DNA of 64,000 bases from Motiliproteus coralliicola (GTDB taxonomy: Bacteria > Pseudomonadota > Gammaproteobacteria > Pseudomonadales > Balneatricaceae), in NCBI RefSeq assembly GCF_003345655.1, contig NZ_QQOH01000005.1, positions 62,001 through 126,000 on the forward strand. The letters are read 5' to 3'. Of the stretch, positions 34,391-42,597 are shown piece by piece. Under the pieces are notes generated by a model. The model had not been told where the DNA came from and made no database searches. It saw only the letters and a list, made by a program, of their open reading frames with translations. Each line of letters begins with the position of its first letter. Within the stretch, counting starts at the first letter, position 1. The translations under genes were made by a program, and so were the position numbers.

Positions 34391-35488
34391 CTATTTCGCT
34401 GCTCCGCCGCGAATCAGCCGCTCAAAACTGCCCGGATCACGACAGAGGGCGCGAGCTGACTCCAGCGTGATCTGACGCGCCCGGACCAGCCGGGCCAAGG
34501 CCTGATCCAGGGTCTGCATTCCCTGGCGGGCGCTGCTCTCCATCACCGAGTAGATCTGATTGGACTTGGCCGATTCGATCAGGTTGGCCACCGCTTTGGT
34601 GACCATCAGGATCTCGGCGGCCACGACCCGGCCGCTGCCGTCTGCGGTCGGGACCAGGTTCTGGGCGATCACCGCCTTCAGCGCATGGGCGATCCGCTGT
34701 CTAGCCACGGCTTGTTCGTTACCAGGGAAGCTGCCGATCAGCCGCTCGACCACGCCGACCGCATCGTTGGTGTGCAGGGTCGAGAACACCAGGTGGCCGG
34801 TCTCGGCGGCGGTGATGGCGGTGCGCATGGTATCCAGATCGCGCATCTCGCCGACCATGATCACATCCGGATCTTCCCGCAGCGCGGCTTTGACCGCACT
34901 GGCGAAGTCGGGCACGTCGGTATAGAGCTCCCGTTGGTGCACGATGGAGCGGATATTGGCGTGGACAAATTCGACCGGATCCTCGACCGTCAGGATGTGC
35001 TTCTCCTGAGCTTCGTTGATGTCGTTCAGGATCGCCGTCAGGGTGGTGCTCTTGCCCGACCCGGTGGCACCGCAGACCAGCACCAGGCCGCTTTTGAGTC
35101 CGGTCAGGTAGCTGATCTGGGTCGGTAGGCCCAGCTCGCGGGTGGTTTTGAGGCTGCCATCCAGATAACGGATCGCCAGCGCACAGTTACCCATCTCGCG
35201 GTACAGGTTGACCCGATAACGGAATCCCTTGGGGGTGGTGTAGCCCATGTCCAGGGTCAGATGGCGGGCGAAATGTTCACGGTGTTTGTCGTTCAGCAGC
35301 GCATCGGCCATGCCCTGAACTTCGTCGGCGCTGTAATGGTGCTCGCCGAGTTGGTTGATCTTGCCGTGGACTCGATAGGTGGCGGGCAGACCGGCGGATA
35401 GGTGCAGGTCGGACGCTTCCAGCTCGACGCATTGTTCCATCAGTTGGATGATCTGTTGGGCGCTATCCAGCCCGGTACTTTCTGTCAC
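34391..35488 (-). CDS. PilT-family retraction ATPase
   Basis: A 365-residue PilT/PilU-type motor. ASDLHLSAGLPATYRVHG starts the N-terminal PAS-like domain. Walker A GATGSGKST, VEDPVEFVH, MVGEMRDLDTMRTAITAAETGHLVFSTLHTN and the C-terminal RIAHALKAVIAQNLVP (AIRNLIRE region equivalent) identify PilT. A retraction motor argues that this machine makes dynamic pili rather than a plain type II secretion pseudopilus. It sits directly upstream of the assembly ATPase and 14 bases after the PilO-like gene. Confidence 0.94.
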   Translation of the reverse strand: MTESTGLDSAQQIIQLMEQCVELEASDLHLSAGLPATYRVHGKINQLGEHHYSADEVQGMADALLNDKHREHFARHLTLDMGYTTPKGFRYRVNLYREMGNCALAIRYLDGSLKTTRELGLPTQISYLTGLKSGLVLVCGATGSGKSTTLTAILNDINEAQEKHILTVEDPVEFVHANIRSIVHQRELYTDVPDFASAVKAALREDPDVIMVGEMRDLDTMRTAITAAETGHLVFSTLHTNDAVGVVERLIGSFPGNEQAVARQRIAHALKAVIAQNLVPTADGSGRVVAAEILMVTKAVANLIESAKSNQIYSVMESSARQGMQTLDQALARLVRARQITLESARALCRDPGSFERLIRGGAAK

Positions 35489-35502
35489 GCCAGGGTCCTC
35501 GG

Positions 35503-36120
35503 TTACATCTGTAGTTCAAACTGGATCTCCAGCGGGCCGGTTTCACCGGGCTGGATCTGGAGGTTGCGGATAAAGCCGCGGAAGCTGAGCTGATCGAGGC
35601 TGTCGATATAGCGGATAAAGTCGAAATAGCCGCCGCGACAGAGCACCCGGAAGTAGGGGCGGTCGCGAAACAGTTCGTGAATGGCCTGTCCCTGCAGCTC
35701 TTCGGGAAGCTCTCGGGTGGCTCCGTTGAGGGTATGTAGCTCGACGATCTGGATCTGATTGCCGGTGGCCAGTCGGGTCAGCTCCAGCTTGGTCTGCTCC
35801 TTCAGATCGGGGGCATCCAGCGGCAACAGGGTTTGGTTCAGCCGCAGCAGCTGCTGTTCGATGCCACGCAGCTTGCCATTGACCTCATCGAGGGCGTCCT
35901 GGGTAAAGGCGGGGTCGATCTCCGGGGCTTCATAGTTGCCGATCCGCACGTCGATCCGGTTCTGTTTGCGATTGGCCAGTTTCTCGGCCTGGAACATCTG
36001 CTCCCACATCATCGCGGCTAGTAATAGATAAGCCCCCAGGCTCAACAGGGCGATCACGAACAGCAACTGCTTACGTTCGGTTGACGACAGGTTGCGATAG
36101 CGTTGTTTGATGGTCTGCAT
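35503..36120 (-). CDS. PilO-like inner-membrane alignment protein
   Basis: A 205-residue bitopic protein. A short cytoplasmic start (MQTIKQRYRNLSSTERKQ), one membrane helix at about 19-37, a periplasmic coiled coil (about 45-105) and a C-terminal ferredoxin-like domain are the PilO/GspM plan. It should pair with the PilN-like part of the adjacent upstream protein to form the alignment subcomplex linking platform to secretin. The family assignment rests on size, topology and position. Confidence 0.82.
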   Translation of the reverse strand: MQTIKQRYRNLSSTERKQLLFVIALLSLGAYLLLAAMMWEQMFQAEKLANRKQNRIDVRIGNYEAPEIDPAFTQDALDEVNGKLRGIEQQLLRLNQTLLPLDAPDLKEQTKLELTRLATGNQIQIVELHTLNGATRELPEELQGQAIHELFRDRPYFRVLCRGGYFDFIRYIDSLDQLSFRGFIRNLQIQPGETGPLEIQFELQM

Positions 36121-36122
36121 CG

Positions 36123-38120
36123 CTATTCTCCTGCCTGAGCCGGATTGGAATCGGCCAGCAATTGCGACGTCAGTCCGTGTTGGTAGGTCAACTGCACCAG
36201 CAGTCGAAAATCGTCGCTATCCGCCTTGGGATTTGAATTCATTACCTGGTAACCCACCGGCTGAACAAACTCACTGAGTCGGGCGACATACTCCTGTGCC
36301 GATGAGCTGGACGGAGCGAGCACCTCCAGGCTGAGGTCGTCCCCCTGTTTTAAGATCTGCCCCAGGATGATCTCCGGGCTCAGGGCCAAAGCGATCGCTT
36401 TTAACAACGGTGACAGACTCTGAACCCGGTAGCCGAGATTGGCTTCGATCTCATTGGCCAACAGCAAGGTAAGATCGCTCTGTTGCTGGGAATCGGCGAT
36501 GGCACCCTTGATCTTCAGACTGTCGGCATAGAGGGCCTGGAGCTGATTCTTGACCTTCAGTTCCCGATCAAATTCGGCTTCCAGAGCAGCCAGGCGTTCG
36601 GTCTGGTAACGGGTATTCCACTCCATCCAGCCAAGAAAGCTGAACATGCCAGTCACGAGTAGCACCGAGGCGGCAACCGCAAGATTCTTGGGTTGAAACC
36701 AGGACTTCCAGCGGGCGCTCTTGGTCTCGGTGGCGCTGATTCGACTCTGGCGGGTGATCGGCAGATGTCCAAAGTGGTGGTTGATACTGCCCTGTAGCGC
36801 CAGCAGGGCATCGGCCGGTACCCGGGCCGGTAGCTCAAGATGGTGACTCTGCGCCGAGAATCGCTGAACATCGATACCCAGGTGGTCGGCAAGGTCCTGC
36901 AGCAACTCGGGTTGGAGCTCGGCCTGGCTGCAACTGATATAGAGCCGGTTCAGGTCGCTGGGCAGCACGCCGATCAGATCCAGGCATTGGTGCAGATCCA
37001 CCGGACCGCGACTGCGGGCAGTGGTCAGGATTTCGGCGACGGTATTACGGTTACCGCTGACCAGGGCCAACTGCTCCTGCTGCACTTCAAGCAGGTATTG
37101 CAGCTCCAGCTCGCAGTATTGGCCCAGCCCGGCGAAGGCGCTGCCGATTACCGGATAGAAGGCCTCCAGTTTCAGGCCATTGAGATTGAAGGCCCCGATC
37201 CAGCGGCGCTGCAGCGTTTTGCTCATGCCGCTGACCAACCAGGGGTGGCTGCTGTCGTTGTCCTCCTCCTCGGACATCAACACTTCGTCGCTGGGACCTT
37301 CACGGGTCGACTCGCTGGCCTGCCAGCCGTAGACCAGATCGTCATCGATGGAGATCAGCTTGCCTTGGAGGGTGAAGCACTCTTCAAGCTGGTCACGGTC
37401 GATAAATCCGAGCTGGACCGCCAGATCACCAAAGCGGACCAGCGACTGGGGGCCACCCTCGGTCTGGCGTTGCTGCAGCTGCTCGACCACCTCGTCGCGT
37501 TGATCCGGAGTCAGATAGCCTCGCTCGACCAGCATCGAACCGATCATCCAGTGCTTGTTCTGCTGGCTGATGGCGCCTTCGAGCTCCCATCGGATCAGCT
37601 CCTGCATCTGTTCGTCGCTGCGCGGGCGTAGTGGGCTGACCGGTAGTTGGACCAGGGCGGTCACCACCGAGGGTGTTAGCAGGATCGCTCTTTTCGGTAG
37701 GCGGCGGTGTTGCTGCAGTAGTTGATCCAGTACATCGGCAACGGCACGGGTAAAGTCGATGTTACGTGATTCGGCCAGGGCGCGGATATTGGCTTGTTGC
37801 TTACCATTCTGGATCACCGCCCCGCGCAGACCGAAGCTGCCGGCCTGAAATGCCAGTAACTGGTAGGACTCGCCGAGCAACTGGCCGACTTCCGGCAGCC
37901 GAAGCTTTGGTTTACTGGTCAGATTGGCGGCGTCCAATTCGGGATCGCTGGCTTGGCTGTTGTCGGCACTTTTTTCAAACAACGGTTCGGACTCAACCGA
38001 GGTGAATGGGTTGCTGGGAACCGGTTCTAACTCCGTTGCAGGGGACCCAAGGTCAAAATCCGTCGGTGGCTGATTCGGTTCGACGGCGGGTTTTGTTCGT
38101 AATGCTTTCAGCAGCTTCAT
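36123..38120 (-). CDS. PilM-PilN fusion with an inserted GspE-N-like module
   Basis: A 665-residue protein that looks like the actin-like PilM and the bitopic PilN joined. An acidic linker (1-75) precedes a PilM/GspL-like domain (about 78-185). Then come two tandem copies of an ~40-residue motif (MIGSMLVERGYLTPDQRDEVVEQL and FGDLAVQLGFIDRDQLEECF, residues 192-252) of the type found in T2SS ATPase N-terminal domains. The PilM domain then resumes (about 285-450), followed by one membrane helix (about 488-510), a coiled coil and a PilN-like periplasmic domain. The fusion would hard-wire the cytoplasmic ring to PilO. It overlaps the upstream gene by four bases. Confidence 0.78.
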   Translation of the reverse strand: MKLLKALRTKPAVEPNQPPTDFDLGSPATELEPVPSNPFTSVESEPLFEKSADNSQASDPELDAANLTSKPKLRLPEVGQLLGESYQLLAFQAGSFGLRGAVIQNGKQQANIRALAESRNIDFTRAVADVLDQLLQQHRRLPKRAILLTPSVVTALVQLPVSPLRPRSDEQMQELIRWELEGAISQQNKHWMIGSMLVERGYLTPDQRDEVVEQLQQRQTEGGPQSLVRFGDLAVQLGFIDRDQLEECFTLQGKLISIDDDLVYGWQASESTREGPSDEVLMSEEEDNDSSHPWLVSGMSKTLQRRWIGAFNLNGLKLEAFYPVIGSAFAGLGQYCELELQYLLEVQQEQLALVSGNRNTVAEILTTARSRGPVDLHQCLDLIGVLPSDLNRLYISCSQAELQPELLQDLADHLGIDVQRFSAQSHHLELPARVPADALLALQGSINHHFGHLPITRQSRISATETKSARWKSWFQPKNLAVAASVLLVTGMFSFLGWMEWNTRYQTERLAALEAEFDRELKVKNQLQALYADSLKIKGAIADSQQQSDLTLLLANEIEANLGYRVQSLSPLLKAIALALSPEIILGQILKQGDDLSLEVLAPSSSSAQEYVARLSEFVQPVGYQVMNSNPKADSDDFRLLVQLTYQHGLTSQLLADSNPAQAGE

Positions 38121-38632
38121 GGCTGACTACTCGTCCCAGCGGCGATAACAATCAGCCGGGGGCCGTTGGCATAGTTATAAATATGCACGGCATAGAGATG
38201 GCAATTCAGCGGCAGGCTATCCGCCTGATCGGCCAAGGACTGTAGCTGGGATGCCGCCTGTTGGGTGACATAGGCGCCGATAACTCGGCCATCGTCGGAT
38301 TGGATGAAGGCGCTGTGATTGATCGTCGGCAGCGGCTGATCGCTGGGCCATAGGTTGAGGGCGTCGTACACCAGGCTGAACTCACCCGGCTGAGGCCGCT
38401 GCATCAAACGGGCATCGAACTGAATGGCACGGGGCGACAGCATCACGCGCTGCTTCTTTTCCACCATTCGTTCGGGAATTTGGTTCTGGTCGATCAACTG
38501 GTCCAGTTCGACCGACTGATATTGCTGTTGAATTGTTTGAGCGTTGGGGCTTGCTGAACTATTGCCGGCCGCAAGGCTGAGAGGCGTAATGGCAAGCAGC
38601 AGACTGAGCACAAAGGGCAGCAATGCGGGCAT
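38117..38632 (-). CDS. Exported protein of unknown function in the pilus cluster
   Basis: A 171-residue protein. Residues 1-21 (MPALLPFVLSLLLAITPLSLA) are a clean Sec signal peptide. The mature part has a helical start (about 28-60) and a beta-rich remainder with no cysteine pair and no motif I recognise. Its stop overlaps the start of the PilM-PilN fusion gene (ATGA), so it is translationally coupled to the machine. A periplasmic accessory role is likely; a fimbrial adhesin is less likely because it lacks a prepilin or lipoprotein signal. Confidence 0.75.
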   Translation of the reverse strand: MPALLPFVLSLLLAITPLSLAAGNSSASPNAQTIQQQYQSVELDQLIDQNQIPERMVEKKQRVMLSPRAIQFDARLMQRPQPGEFSLVYDALNLWPSDQPLPTINHSAFIQSDDGRVIGAYVTQQAASQLQSLADQADSLPLNCHLYAVHIYNYANGPRLIVIAAGTSSQP

Positions 38633-38718
38633 GGGGATAACTCGTGAAGCAGAGGAAGATCGGCGAGGGAGAACCCCCGCCGACCGAGCTGATAAACACT
38701 GTCTAGGCGGGTAACCGC

Positions 38719-39753
38719 TTAGATGGTGTTACGGGTTCCATCCCACTCGCCCAGCTCTTCCTCTTTGGTGTCACCGGCACCGTCAACGATGGCAACCAGA
38801 TTGACCTGATCGGCGGTGCTGTAGCTGGCATCGGCCGCGAAGGTGCCGATTTCGAACAGCGCGATAAAGCGGCCGTACTGGAGCTGGTTAACGTGACGGT
38901 AGGACGGGACGGTGGTCATGCCACCCAGGTCGTTGGCGTTAAACAGGGTGGATGACGGGCCAAGGCCTACGGCCATCAGGACCGGGGTGTTGGCACCGGC
39001 GGCGGTGATTGCTGCACCGGCAGACGCGATGGTCGGAGTGCCGGCTGTGTCGTGGGCAACACCGGCGCTACCCAGTACACGCTCGTAGCCACCGGTCCAG
39101 ACGGCAACCTGGTCACCCGCTGCCAGTGTTACGGCAGTACCACAACCATTGGCGTTGGTGCCCTGGAAGATGTTGTTTGATACAACGTGGTTAGATCGGC
39201 TAGCGATAGTAGTAGTAATGGTGGCATCGGCGCACTCAAGCGAGGCGGTTCCGCTTTCACTGAAGTCGGTGGATTTGCCGTAATCCAGGTACTGCATGGA
39301 CGTTACACCGATATCGCCCAGGATACCCACGGCATCAGCGGTCAGGGCGACGGTACCGATATCTTCGATAGCGACCAGCTCGTTGGAGGGGTAGGTGGCG
39401 CCAGCGGCATTACCATCGGTGGTGACATCTGCACCCAGCAGTGCGTCGAAGTTGTTCGGGTACTGGTTCTTGTTCAGAACCCGGAAGGTGCGGATACCCT
39501 TGTTCAGCTCATCCATCATGGCGACGTGAGCGGCAGCGGAGGCACGGGCATCGGTATCTTGCAGTGCGATCGCAGCAGTACCGGCGATGGCGGCCAGGAT
39601 GGCGACAACAACCAGCAGCTCGAGCAGGGTGAAACCACCTTGCTTGCCTTTCAGCTTGGCGGCTTTGGCACGCAGATCGGCGTCCTGGATGTCTTCAACG
39701 TTTACTTTGGCGAATTTTTTTAGCAGTTCAGCAGTTTTGGTTTTAGAGAACAT
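38719..39753 (-). CDS. Major prepilin candidate with a 40-residue leader
   Basis: A 344-residue protein. The leader is long and charged (about 40 residues, ending KGKQGG) before the prepilin cleavage site G40|FTLLEL with Glu at +5. The helix LLVVVAILAAIAGTAAIAL follows and then a ~270-residue Ala/Thr/Gly-rich domain with only two or three cysteines. Low Cys content and Ala/Thr/Gly-rich composition resemble an abundant structural subunit. A well-placed own leader region (39754-39982) and an iron-box promoter further upstream suggest high, regulated expression. It is about twice the size of common type IV pilins. Confidence 0.85.
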   Translation of the reverse strand: MFSKTKTAELLKKFAKVNVEDIQDADLRAKAAKLKGKQGGFTLLELLVVVAILAAIAGTAAIALQDTDARASAAAHVAMMDELNKGIRTFRVLNKNQYPNNFDALLGADVTTDGNAAGATYPSNELVAIEDIGTVALTADAVGILGDIGVTSMQYLDYGKSTDFSESGTASLECADATITTTIASRSNHVVSNNIFQGTNANGCGTAVTLAAGDQVAVWTGGYERVLGSAGVAHDTAGTPTIASAGAAITAAGANTPVLMAVGLGPSSTLFNANDLGGMTTVPSYRHVNQLQYGRFIALFEIGTFAADASYSTADQVNLVAIVDGAGDTKEEELGEWDGTRNTI

Positions 39754-39982
39754 GAGGTGATAAACCTTAGTTAAAAATCAAATTGGAGACCGTTGACATA
39801 AGTGCAGATTCCCCCCGCGGGAACTGTGACAACTTAACCAGTCCGATTTAAAACGCTTCCTTTGGTTGTTCCGGTGACCTCACCGGACGTTCCGTTTCGG
39901 CTGCCGTCCGTGGCAACCTACATGGCCCCGTTATCCCCCTTGGATATGTTGGGCCGACTTCGTTGCAGCTCTTTCCTAATGC
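39754..39982 (-). other. Structured 229-bp leader region of the large prepilin gene
   Basis: Read on the minus strand, it holds a GGTTGCC/GGCAGCC stem (39918-39899, one mismatch) and a perfect palindrome TCCGGTGA-CC-TCACCGGA (39870-39887). Nested GGCCC/GGGCC and TATCC/GGATA stems lie near 39930-39955. GAGGT precedes the ATG. No riboswitch consensus that I know, including the GEMM c-di-GMP types, is matched. Confidence 0.5.
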
Positions 39983-40249
39983 TTAGGCGAGCAGATCGCG
40001 CTTGAGCAGGTGCTTGATCATCGACTCGTTGGCCAGGGCCTGATCGCAATCGATAACGTAGCGGTATTGTTTACCGCAGTGGATGATCACTTCCTTCTGG
40101 CCGCGGCGCAGAATTTTGATTTCGATCCGGATGTCGCCGAAGCCATCATGAGCAAACAGGCTGCTGTAGAGATCGATAAACTGATTAAGAAACGCCTCGT
40201 GGGCAGTGATATCGATCTGGGATGGTTCGGTTACAGCGTTGGCGCTCAT
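39983..40249 (-). CDS. Small protein of unknown function upstream of the prepilin
   Basis: An 88-residue soluble protein with no signal peptide. It has two cysteines (about 58 and 69), a helical beginning (HEAFLNQFIDLYSSLF) and a beta-hairpin-like middle (GDIRIEIKILRRGQKEVIIHC). I do not recognise the family. It lies directly downstream of a promoter overlapped by a Fur-like box and 229 bases upstream of the large prepilin gene, so it may be the first gene of that transcript. A cytoplasmic regulator or chaperone is possible but unproven. Confidence 0.65.
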   Translation of the reverse strand: MSANAVTEPSQIDITAHEAFLNQFIDLYSSLFAHDGFGDIRIEIKILRRGQKEVIIHCGKQYRYVIDCDQALANESMIKHLLKRDLLA

Positions 40250-40272
40250 GGAGTCCTATCTCTATGTTTGCG

Positions 40273-40311
40273 AATGAGAACGATTGTCATTGCTTTTGGT
40301 GATTGAGTCAA
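40273..40311 (-). promoter_or_regulatory. Promoter with overlapping Fur-box-like operator
   Basis: On the minus strand TTGACT (40311-40306) and GACAAT (40288-40283) form a -35/-10 pair with a 17-base spacer. AATGAGAACGATTGTCATT (40273-40291) covers the -10 and start region and matches TGATAAT-N-ATTATCA at 11 of 14 positions with AA/TT flanks. A further GCAAATGAG half-site lies at 40314-40322. This predicts repression by iron-loaded Fur of the small gene and probably the large prepilin. Confidence 0.65.
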
Positions 40312-40341
40312 TAGCAAATGAGAGTTTTTTGCATTTGAATC

Positions 40342-42591
40342 TTATTTGTCTTTAAGCAGTGCAATCGAGAACGGATGCGCTGAGGTGAAATAGAGCAGGG
40401 CGTGCTCCTTATGGTTTCCTCCAACCCCCTTCAGCAGGGCTTTATTACGGGCAATGCTGATCCAGCTGCCGGGAATATGGCGAATCTCCAAGGGCTGATC
40501 CTGATCCGAGCGATTCTGCACTTCGACCACGGTCAGGTAGAGGTTCTTATGCCGATAAGCGCCGACTGGATTTGCCTCCAGGGCCGGATTTCCCAGTTGT
40601 ATTGCCCGCCCCGGTTCCGGAGCCGGCAGTGGCTGGAAGGCATGATCGGGTCCGGTTGCGCCGCGAAGCCGGTTGGCGACATGGCGGTTTAGCGCGATCA
40701 GGTCGTTCATATCGTAGCCGTTGCCGCTGGTGGCTTGGCCTTGCTCAATGCGCTGCTCTTGGCTGGTTTCGTCGTGGCGTTGGTAATCCAGTTCGCGAAT
40801 CTCACGGGTCTTTTCGTCCGCTTCATCGGGAGTCTCGATGATATGGGGGGTGATCAGCATGATGTACTGGGCTTCAGATTCGACCGTGTTGCGGGTCTGG
40901 AACAGCTTGCCGAGGATCGGCAGGTCACCTAACACCGGTATGGTGCTTCGGTCGTCGCGATCGGTTTGGTTGATCATTCCTCCCAGTGCGATGGTGAAGC
41001 CGTCCTGCGCCACAACGACCGTTTTCAGGGTGGACTCCGCTACTGTGTCGAGAGCGACCGATTCGATCTGGCCGGTCAAGGCGTTGAAGAACGGAAAGTT
41101 CATCCCTGCTCTTTTTAATTCCGAGGTGGATTGAAGAATATCGATGGTAACGGTGCCGTCATCGTTGATGCTGGGCAGCAGTGCCAGGGTATTTCCGACC
41201 TTGCGCACTTCGGTTTCCAGTTCGGTATCGGTGGTGGTGGTTGTGCTGTTGTTATTGTTGTTGTTGGTGGTGGTGCTGCCGGCATCGATGCCGGTGGCGA
41301 TCACCTGATCCTCACCGATAAACAGCCGTGACGGACGGTTGTTGGAGGCCAGCAGGATCGGCTTGGCAATGATCTCGGCGGCGTCGTTTTCTTCCAGCAG
41401 CTCGATCTTGGCGTTGATGTATTTGCTGTAGAACTGGTAGAAGCCACCGGTCAGGCCATTGAAGCCGAACTGGGTGACGGAGTTGCCGCGCAGCTGTTCG
41501 AGGATCCGGTCCGCATTGTTGAGGCTGGTGCCGTCGGCCAGGTTGATCGTAGCGGTGCCGTCTTGAATCGCCGATAGGGTGGTGCCATTGGCATAGCTGG
41601 CGCCGGGCACATTGAGGGCGTCATTGAAACTGAGATCGAAATCCTGGGTGAACTCGTCGGCCTGGTCGATCCGGATGATCTTGGTTTCCAGCAGTACCTG
41701 GGGGGTTGGTTTGTCGCTGGTCTCGATCAGATCCTCGATATCGGCCATCGCTTGGCGATCGCTGGTACGGACAAACAATAGGTTGTGGATTCGGTTGGTG
41801 GCGATAAAGATCGGAGTTTTGATACCCAGCTTCTTGCCGGCGGTATCGGCGTTGACTTGCTGAGCACTACCGAGCTGATTCAGTTGGGCGGTGTTGAGCT
41901 TTTGATTCAGCTTGGTGCCGGTTGGGTCGCGGTCTTCGTCCTCGGGGCGCAGGGTTTTGATCTCGCCGTCACCCTTGCTGGCGTAATTGAGATTACCGCC
42001 ATTGCTGCTGGAGTTGCTGTCATTGTTGTTATTGACGGTAACGCGATTGTTACTGCCACTGTTGCTGTTATTACTGCTGGATGAGGTCTGGTCGGTGATG
42101 CTCTCCAAGTAACCACTGGGGATGCCCTCGAAGTCATCGCGATCGTCCTGGAGTTTCAGGATCACCCGATCGCCGAACAGGCTTTGAATCGTCAGCGCGG
42201 TGGCTCGAACATTCTGGTGCTTGAGAACAAACGAGCGGATCTCATCGTCACGATAGACCACGATGTCGTCCTGGTACTGCTGCTCGGTCATGATCAGGTA
42301 GCTGTTGTTGCGCTTGTTGTAGCGAAACCACAGGCCCGAGACCCGGGACAGCATTTCGATCGCGTGTTTGAGTTCGACATTCTGCAGCCGCAGGTCGATG
42401 CGGGCATCATGGGCTTCACGAGTGACGGCAATATTGGCGCCGGTCATGCTCGACAGAATACGGGTTGCATCCTTGACCGAAGCGTCCTTGAACTCGACCA
42501 GATTGATCTTGGGCGGCTTGGCAGCAGTGGATGGTAGCGGGCAGAAGGCAACAAGCAGGGTGGTGATGGCGACTAGGGTTTTGATCTTCAT
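40342..42591 (-). CDS. Secretin with an added C-terminal domain
   Basis: A 749-residue outer-membrane secretin. A signal peptide at 1-23 is followed by an STN/N0-like domain (30-100) and N1-type repeats (108-290). These are interrupted by an Asn/Ser-rich low-complexity linker (169-200). The beta-barrel core spans about 295-590 with the signature VLGDLPILGKLFQ at 553-565, and a second Asn/Thr-rich loop lies at 440-456. Residues beyond about 620 form an extra domain (LYLTVVEVQNRS...HIPGSWISIARNK) that resembles the C-terminal part of TraK-like conjugation proteins. It is the exit pore for the pilus or secreted substrate. Confidence 0.92.
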   Translation of the reverse strand: MKIKTLVAITTLLVAFCPLPSTAAKPPKINLVEFKDASVKDATRILSSMTGANIAVTREAHDARIDLRLQNVELKHAIEMLSRVSGLWFRYNKRNNSYLIMTEQQYQDDIVVYRDDEIRSFVLKHQNVRATALTIQSLFGDRVILKLQDDRDDFEGIPSGYLESITDQTSSSSNNSNSGSNNRVTVNNNNDSNSSSNGGNLNYASKGDGEIKTLRPEDEDRDPTGTKLNQKLNTAQLNQLGSAQQVNADTAGKKLGIKTPIFIATNRIHNLLFVRTSDRQAMADIEDLIETSDKPTPQVLLETKIIRIDQADEFTQDFDLSFNDALNVPGASYANGTTLSAIQDGTATINLADGTSLNNADRILEQLRGNSVTQFGFNGLTGGFYQFYSKYINAKIELLEENDAAEIIAKPILLASNNRPSRLFIGEDQVIATGIDAGSTTTNNNNNNSTTTTTDTELETEVRKVGNTLALLPSINDDGTVTIDILQSTSELKRAGMNFPFFNALTGQIESVALDTVAESTLKTVVVAQDGFTIALGGMINQTDRDDRSTIPVLGDLPILGKLFQTRNTVESEAQYIMLITPHIIETPDEADEKTREIRELDYQRHDETSQEQRIEQGQATSGNGYDMNDLIALNRHVANRLRGATGPDHAFQPLPAPEPGRAIQLGNPALEANPVGAYRHKNLYLTVVEVQNRSDQDQPLEIRHIPGSWISIARNKALLKGVGGNHKEHALLYFTSAHPFSIALLKDK

Positions 42592-42597
42592 AGCGGT

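Noticed and set aside
39754-39982. c-di-GMP (GEMM) riboswitch before the prepilin
   Set aside because: The conserved GGGCAAACC and GACGCAAAGCC stretches are absent on either strand; only generic stems are present.
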